Of a stretch of DNA of 9,496 bases, positions 5,947-9,496 are shown piece after piece. This DNA comes from Chloroflexi bacterium UBA5177. Lineage in GTDB: Bacteria > Chloroflexota > UBA5177. Made by a program: the position numbers and the translations under genes. Numbering within the stretch: position 1 is the stretch's first letter; every line of letters begins with the position of its first letter. The stretch is from assembly GCA_002413265.1 (NCBI GenBank), contig DHWR01000119.1, forward strand, positions 16,350-25,845. Reading direction: 5' to 3'. The notes under the pieces were generated by a model. The model saw only the letters and a list, made by a program, of their open reading frames with translations, made no database searches and was not told the DNA's origin.

Positions 5947-6819
5947 CTGCCTCCGTCAAAGACTCGAAATGGACGTGCTACCCCGCCGCTCAGTGTGCAC
6001 AGCGCTACTAGAGTACCCGCATCGTCGTACACCCGTAGGTTACCCTCTCGATCGCTCTCCAGCTTTGCCGGCCGGCCCTGTCGTAGGTCCGTCCACGCCC
6101 CTCTTTTTCCAGAACTGCCGCGTTCCAGCTCAAGAGGGCTCGGTCGGCCGGCTGCAGTTTGGACGAGAACGTCGGCTGCGCGTTTCGAGCGTCTCGAGCG
6201 GCGCACACTCAGAAATGTGAAAGGTGCCGCTGGCCGTGCGGCGCAGAGCGTGCAGGTATCCCCCGACCCCCAGCTGAGCTCCGATATCCCTCGCCAGGGA
6301 CCTGACGTAGGTCCCCGGCCCGCACTCCACCCGCACCGTAAGCCGCGGCGGCGCGCACTCGACGAGGTCCAGCCTGTGAATAACGACGGTTCGGGGGCTT
6401 CTTTCCACGTCCACCCCCTTGCGTGCCATCTGGTAAAGCTTCTGTCCCTCTTGCTTAACCGCGGCGTAGCGCGGCGGCAGCTGCTGGATGGTTCCGACGA
6501 AGGTTTGCAGCACATTCTCGATATCCTCTCTCCGGAGGTGGTCGATCGAACATCGCGCCTCCAATGGCGCCTCAGCGTCATCCGTCAGCGTCGTCGCGCC
6601 CAGTGCCACGCAGGCACAATACACCTTCCGGGAGTCGACGAGATATTGAGAGAGCTTCGTCGCACCGCCCAGCATGACGATTAGCACCCCTGTCGCCAGC
6701 GGATCGAGCGTGCCGGCGTGGCCCACCGCCTTCTGCCCGGCGACCCGCCGCAGCCGCGCCACCACGTCGTGAGAGGTCCAGCCGGCAGGTTTGTCGACCG
6801 GCAGAATGCCGCTGATCAC
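5943..6819 (-). pseudogene. truB: tRNA pseudouridine(55) synthase TruB, disrupted by two apparent frameshifts
   Basis: TruB converts U55 of tRNA to pseudouridine. From GTG 6819 (GTGA overlap with the nrnA stop) the first frame encodes the whole catalytic domain: ILPVDKPAGWTSHDVV at 5-20, GHAGTLDPLATG at 33-44 with catalytic D39, TDDAEA, GTYVRSLARDIG and LRRTASGTFHISE. After LETLE (near 6184) it drifts and stops at 6130. The C-terminal sequence continues in two other frames: LQPADRALLSWNAAVLEKEG (6157-6098), then TDLRQGRPAKLES to ARPFRVFDGGR, ending at 5943. One extra base near AAA 6183-6185 and one in the A5/G4 runs 6108-6098 would restore a continuous gene of about 292 codons, the normal length. 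Since both look like missing homopolymer bases, sequencing error may explain them; otherwise the product is a shortened TruB of about 229 residues. Confidence 0.85.
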
Positions 6820-7814
6820 CGAATGGCGAGGGCGTCGAACGCTTCGACGAGCAGGCGCCGCGCTTCGCCCATGGGGCCCGGCAAGGTGCATCCGGCTGCC
6901 TGCCGGTGGCCGCCGCCGCCGAGTGCGCTGGCGATGGCTGACACGTCAACCGTGGGGCGCGACCGCATGCTCACCCGCACGGTGGCATCGGGGTCCTCTT
7001 TCAGCAGCATTACAACTTCGGCCTCCTCGACGCCGCGAAGGTACTCAGCGACACCCTCCGTCTCGTCGGCGGTCGCGCCCGACTCCAGGAGCATCCGCTG
7101 GGTCATGAAGCAGAACACGATCCCGCGCGCCGCGTCGAGCTCGATGCCGGCGATCATCTGACCCCACAACCTCGCGGCTGCGAAGCGCTTGCGTTCGAAG
7201 AGATGGTAGGCGATACCCTGGCTGTCGGCGCTCAGCTTGAGAAGCTCTCCGGCGGTGATCAGCGATCCAGGCGTCGTGGCCCCGTTCTGAAACGAGCCGG
7301 TATCGCCGACGATACCGAAGAGCAGGGCGTTGGCTGCGTCCACGTCGATCGGCGCCTCGAGCTCCCTCAGCAGGCGAAACACCATCTCCGAGGTGGAGGA
7401 CGCCGCCGCATCGACCCAGTAGGCCGTGCCGAACAGCGGATTGGTCCGGTGGTGGTCGATGTTCAAGATCGGATGCCGCAAGAAGCGGTCCGGATCCTCG
7501 TCATAGATGCGGCCTACACGATCGATCCCCGCCGAGTCCAAACAGACGATCAGATCGATCTCGAGGTCCGGCGGCAGCTCCGAGCCAATCTCACCCGCGC
7601 CCTTCAAAAAGAGTGCATATTCGGGCACCCGGTCACTCAGCAGGGGCGTCACCTGCTTACCGAGCGACCGGAGTCCGAGCGTGAGCCCCAGAGTCGAGCC
7701 GATGGCGTCGGCATCGGGGTTGAGATGCGCCATGACCGTGATCTTCTGAGAGGTCCTCACCATCTCCGCGGCTGCGGCAAGGTAATCGACATCCGTTTTC
7801 GCCACCTGAGTCAC
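6816..7814 (-). CDS. nrnA: DHH/DHHA1 phosphoesterase, NrnA-like oligoribonuclease / pAp phosphatase
   Basis: Bifunctional enzyme that degrades short RNA oligomers and removes the 3'-phosphate of pAp; some homologues act on cyclic dinucleotide products. 332 residues, normal length. DHH-domain metal ligands are all visible: AHLNPDADAIGS with H30, D34, D36; CLDSAG with D93; NIDHHRTN with D120-H121-H122; GIVGDTGSFQ with D171. The C-terminal DHHA1 domain has the substrate loop GGGGHRQAAG at 299-308. The GTG at 7814 overlaps the rbfA stop in GTGA, with GAGGA a few bases upstream on the coding strand; its stop overlaps the truB GTG the same way. The position between rbfA and truB is the classic one for this family in many phyla. 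The exact substrate is inferred from family and context. Confidence 0.92.
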   Translation of the reverse strand: MTQVAKTDVDYLAAAAEMVRTSQKITVMAHLNPDADAIGSTLGLTLGLRSLGKQVTPLLSDRVPEYALFLKGAGEIGSELPPDLEIDLIVCLDSAGIDRVGRIYDEDPDRFLRHPILNIDHHRTNPLFGTAYWVDAAASSTSEMVFRLLRELEAPIDVDAANALLFGIVGDTGSFQNGATTPGSLITAGELLKLSADSQGIAYHLFERKRFAAARLWGQMIAGIELDAARGIVFCFMTQRMLLESGATADETEGVAEYLRGVEEAEVVMLLKEDPDATVRVSMRSRPTVDVSAIASALGGGGHRQAAGCTLPGPMGEARRLLVEAFDALAIR

Positions 7815-8164
7815 GCCTGTTCCTCAGCTTCGAGGCCCTCGAGGAGCTTCAGCACGCGCGTCCCCCGCTCGATCGACTCGTCGTACTTGAACGCGATATC
7901 CGGCACCGTGCGAATGCTCAGCCAGTCCCCGATGTCGCGTTTGATGAGCCCCTTGGCGCCTCGCAGCGCGGCCATGGTGTCCTGCTGCTGCTTCTCGTCG
8001 CCGAGCACACTGACATAGATAACGGCCTGGGTGAGATCCCCGTTGATATCGGCGCCGGTCACGGTGAGGAACCCAATTCGCGGGTCCTTGAGCTCATCCC
8101 GAATGAAGACGCTGGCCCGGCGTTGGATTTCTTCCGCCACGCGCCGCTGACGACGGTCGCTCAT
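7811..8164 (-). CDS. rbfA: 30S ribosome-binding factor RbfA
   Basis: Binds the immature 30S subunit near the 5' end of 16S rRNA, helps its maturation and is needed for growth in the cold in E. coli. 117 residues, the standard size. A single KH-like domain begins with an Arg-rich helix (SDRRQRRVAEEIQRRASVFI), then the signature LKDPRIGFLTVTGADINGDL, the strand AVIYVSVLGDE and the closing VPDIAFKYDESIERGTRV. The acidic C-terminal tail ends EAEEQA. ATG at 8164 has a strong GGGAGG 5 bases upstream on the coding strand (8175-8170). It lies 94 bases after infB across a 13-bp stem-loop and overlaps nrnA by 4 bases. Confidence 0.96.
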   Translation of the reverse strand: MSDRRQRRVAEEIQRRASVFIRDELKDPRIGFLTVTGADINGDLTQAVIYVSVLGDEKQQQDTMAALRGAKGLIKRDIGDWLSIRTVPDIAFKYDESIERGTRVLKLLEGLEAEEQA

Positions 8165-8208
8165 GCCAACCTCCCAGATGATCTATAGGACTGCGTGTGG
8201 GAATTGAG

Positions 8209-8244
8209 GGTGCGGATCTCGAACGGCGATCCGAGATCCGCACC
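8209..8244 (-). promoter_or_regulatory. 13-bp perfect stem-loop between infB and rbfA
   Basis: GGTGCGGATCTCG (8209-8221) and CGAGATCCGCACC (8232-8244) are perfectly complementary around a 10-base loop. On the operon's strand the stem begins 14 bases after the infB stop. No run of T follows on either strand, so it is not a standard intrinsic terminator. Likely roles are a processing site, a 3'-end stabiliser of the infB message or a partial attenuator (inference). Downstream, TATAGA just before the rbfA ribosome site could be a -10 box, without a good -35. Confidence 0.6.
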
Positions 8245-8258
8245 GCCGATGCGTCCGG

Positions 8259-9496
8259 TCAGCTTATGCGCTGCTGTCCGAACGCCTCGATGACGTCGCC
8301 CTCTTGGATTTCGTTGAAGCCGTCGATGACGATGCCGCACTCGTAGCCCATGGCCACTTCGCGAGCGTCTTCCTTGAAGCGCTTGAGCGATGTGATCCGG
8401 CCGTTGGTGACGACCTCGCCGTCTCGCACCACGCGCGCCTCATTGTTGCGGGTGATCGTGCCGTCGGTGACGTAGCAGCCGGCGATGACCACACGGCCTG
8501 ACTTGAAGGTCTGCCGCACCTCAGCGTGTCCGTACACGACCTCGGCGAACACCGGCTCAGCCATGCCCTGGATCGCCGTCTCGACGTCCTCCGTCAGCTT
8601 GTAGATGATGTCGTAGTAGCGGATCTCGACCTCGTGCTCGTCGGCGGAGCGGCGAGCCGCGGCATCGGGACGCACCGTAAAGCCGACGATCAGGGCGTTG
8701 GACGCGGAGGCCAGCAGCACGTCGGACTCGGAAACCGAGCCGGTTGCCGCGTGCAGCACCTGGATCTTCGTCTCGTCTGTTTCCAGATCCTTCAGCGCGT
8801 GCTCGATGGCTTCGATGGAACCCTGAGTGTCGGCCTTGAGGATGATGTTCAGCTGCTTCTGCTCGCCGGCCGCGATGCGCGACAGAATGTCGCTGCTGCT
8901 CTTGGTGGTGGCGAGAGAGTCGGCTCGCTTCTGGCGAGTGCGCTCCAGCGACACGGTTCGCGCCAGCTTTTCATCCGAGAGCGCCTGCACCTTGTCGCCC
9001 GCCTCCGGCACCGCGTTCAAACCAAGGATCCGGACGGGTGTGCCGGGCTCTGCCGCCTTCACGCTCTTGCCGCGATCGTCGTAGAGCGCCCGGACCTTGC
9101 CGTAGGCGCTGCCCGCGACCACCACGTCGCCGGGACGAAGCGTACCGGACTGCACGATGACCGTGGCAATTGGCCCTCTGGCTCGATCGAGGTTGGCCTC
9201 GATGACGGCAGCGGTCGCCAGCTTGTCGGGGTTGGCTCGCAGATTAGAGATTTCAGACGTCAGATTGATGGTCGTGAGGAGATCTTCGATGCCTTCGCCA
9301 GTCTTGGCGCTGACCGGCACCAGTTCGATGTCACCACCCCACTCGACCAGGTTCAAGCCCTCTTCGTTCAGCTCTGACTTCACGCGGTCAAGATTGGCAT
9401 CCGGCTTGTCGATCTTGTTCAGCGCGACGATGACCGGGACCTTGGCAGCCCGCGCATGCGAGATCGCCTCTCGCGTCTGCGGCATGACGCCGTCGT
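8259..9496 (-). CDS. infB: Translation initiation factor IF-2, 5' partial
   Basis: GTPase that brings formylmethionyl-tRNA to the 30S subunit and promotes subunit joining. The frame runs off the right edge: three codons (DGV) precede MPQTREAISHARAA, matching the standard DDGVMPQT segment, so that Met is internal. About 411 C-terminal residues are visible. They include G4 NKID and G5 SAKTGEGI of the G domain, the domain II beta-barrel (SGTLRPGDVVVAGSAYGKV), domain III (LNIILKADTQGSIEAIEHAL), and the fMet-tRNA-binding C-terminal domain (AGCYVTDGTITR, SLKRFKEDAREV, GYECGIVIDGFNEIQEGD). The end IEAFGQQRIS is typical. The N-terminal part and the G1-G3 motifs lie outside the window. It is the upstream gene of the operon running to ribF. 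Confidence 0.97.
   Translation of the reverse strand, partial: DGVMPQTREAISHARAAKVPVIVALNKIDKPDANLDRVKSELNEEGLNLVEWGGDIELVPVSAKTGEGIEDLLTTINLTSEISNLRANPDKLATAAVIEANLDRARGPIATVIVQSGTLRPGDVVVAGSAYGKVRALYDDRGKSVKAAEPGTPVRILGLNAVPEAGDKVQALSDEKLARTVSLERTRQKRADSLATTKSSSDILSRIAAGEQKQLNIILKADTQGSIEAIEHALKDLETDETKIQVLHAATGSVSESDVLLASASNALIVGFTVRPDAAARRSADEHEVEIRYYDIIYKLTEDVETAIQGMAEPVFAEVVYGHAEVRQTFKSGRVVIAGCYVTDGTITRNNEARVVRDGEVVTNGRITSLKRFKEDAREVAMGYECGIVIDGFNEIQEGDVIEAFGQQRIS

Noticed and set aside
5943..6190. Programmed ribosomal frameshifting in truB
   Set aside because: Two separate shifts would be needed, no stimulatory structure is evident, and TruB is not known to use recoding.
8209..8244. 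Intrinsic terminator after infB
   Set aside because: The stem is strong but no T-run follows on either strand.
7203..9377. Plus-strand open frames of 271 codons (7203-8018) and 283 codons (8526-9377)
   Set aside because: They are antisense to nrnA/rbfA and infB, which have complete motifs; the translations look like reverse-strand shadows.
1..9496. CRISPR array, toxin-antitoxin or defence system
   Set aside because: No regularly spaced repeats and no such gene families; the window is almost entirely housekeeping genes.

Overview
The window is a high-GC stretch of bacterial core genome. It holds ten recognisable protein genes, two of them cut by the window edges. No RNA gene, CRISPR array, transposase, phage gene or toxin-antitoxin pair was found by eye. 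The gene families (a KhpB/Jag-type RNA-binding protein beside mnmE, a stand-alone DUF2344 protein, an FmdB-type zinc ribbon with a Cys/Gly tail, a PyrE-like protein ending in CPLC, and the infB-rbfA-nrnA-truB-ribF operon) fit an uncultivated high-GC lineage. Chloroflexota (Dehalococcoidia-like) is my best guess, with low confidence because no rRNA or other strict marker is present.

Layout. (1) 2-2684, plus strand: 3' part of khpB/jag, then mnmE, then a DUF2344/TIGR03936 protein, nearly gapless. jag-mnmE is the end of the rnpA-yidC-jag-mnmE cluster that often lies near the replication origin. (2) 2681-2911, minus strand: a small FmdB-family zinc ribbon, convergent with the DUF2344 gene. (3) 3031-4081: a PyrE-like phosphoribosyltransferase between two direct copies of an imperfect ~56-bp repeat with a GGCCT(A/T)AAGGCC palindromic core, followed by 365 bp without a convincing gene. 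(4) 4082-4996, plus strand: rnc (RNase III), perhaps read from a leaderless mRNA. (5) 4993-9496, minus strand: infB (5' end outside the window), rbfA, nrnA, truB and ribF, a translation/RNA-maturation operon ending in flavin cofactor synthesis.

How they fit together. Nearly everything serves translation and RNA metabolism: IF2 starts translation, RbfA matures the 30S subunit, TruB makes tRNA psi55, MnmE modifies tRNA U34, RNase III processes dsRNA, NrnA degrades nanoRNA/pAp, and KhpB binds RNA. RibF makes FMN/FAD, and the PyrE-like protein points to nucleotide metabolism.

Worth a second look: the RNase III has Cys where a conserved catalytic Asp is expected; the PyrE-like protein has Asn for the first acidic residue of the PRPP motif; truB carries two apparent single-base deletions in its C-terminal part; both convergent gene pairs share a CTAG stop palindrome; three consecutive operon junctions use the same GTGA overlap; the direct repeats bracket the phosphoribosyltransferase; and a perfect 13-bp stem-loop lies between infB and rbfA. 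I see no previously undescribed multi-gene system here.
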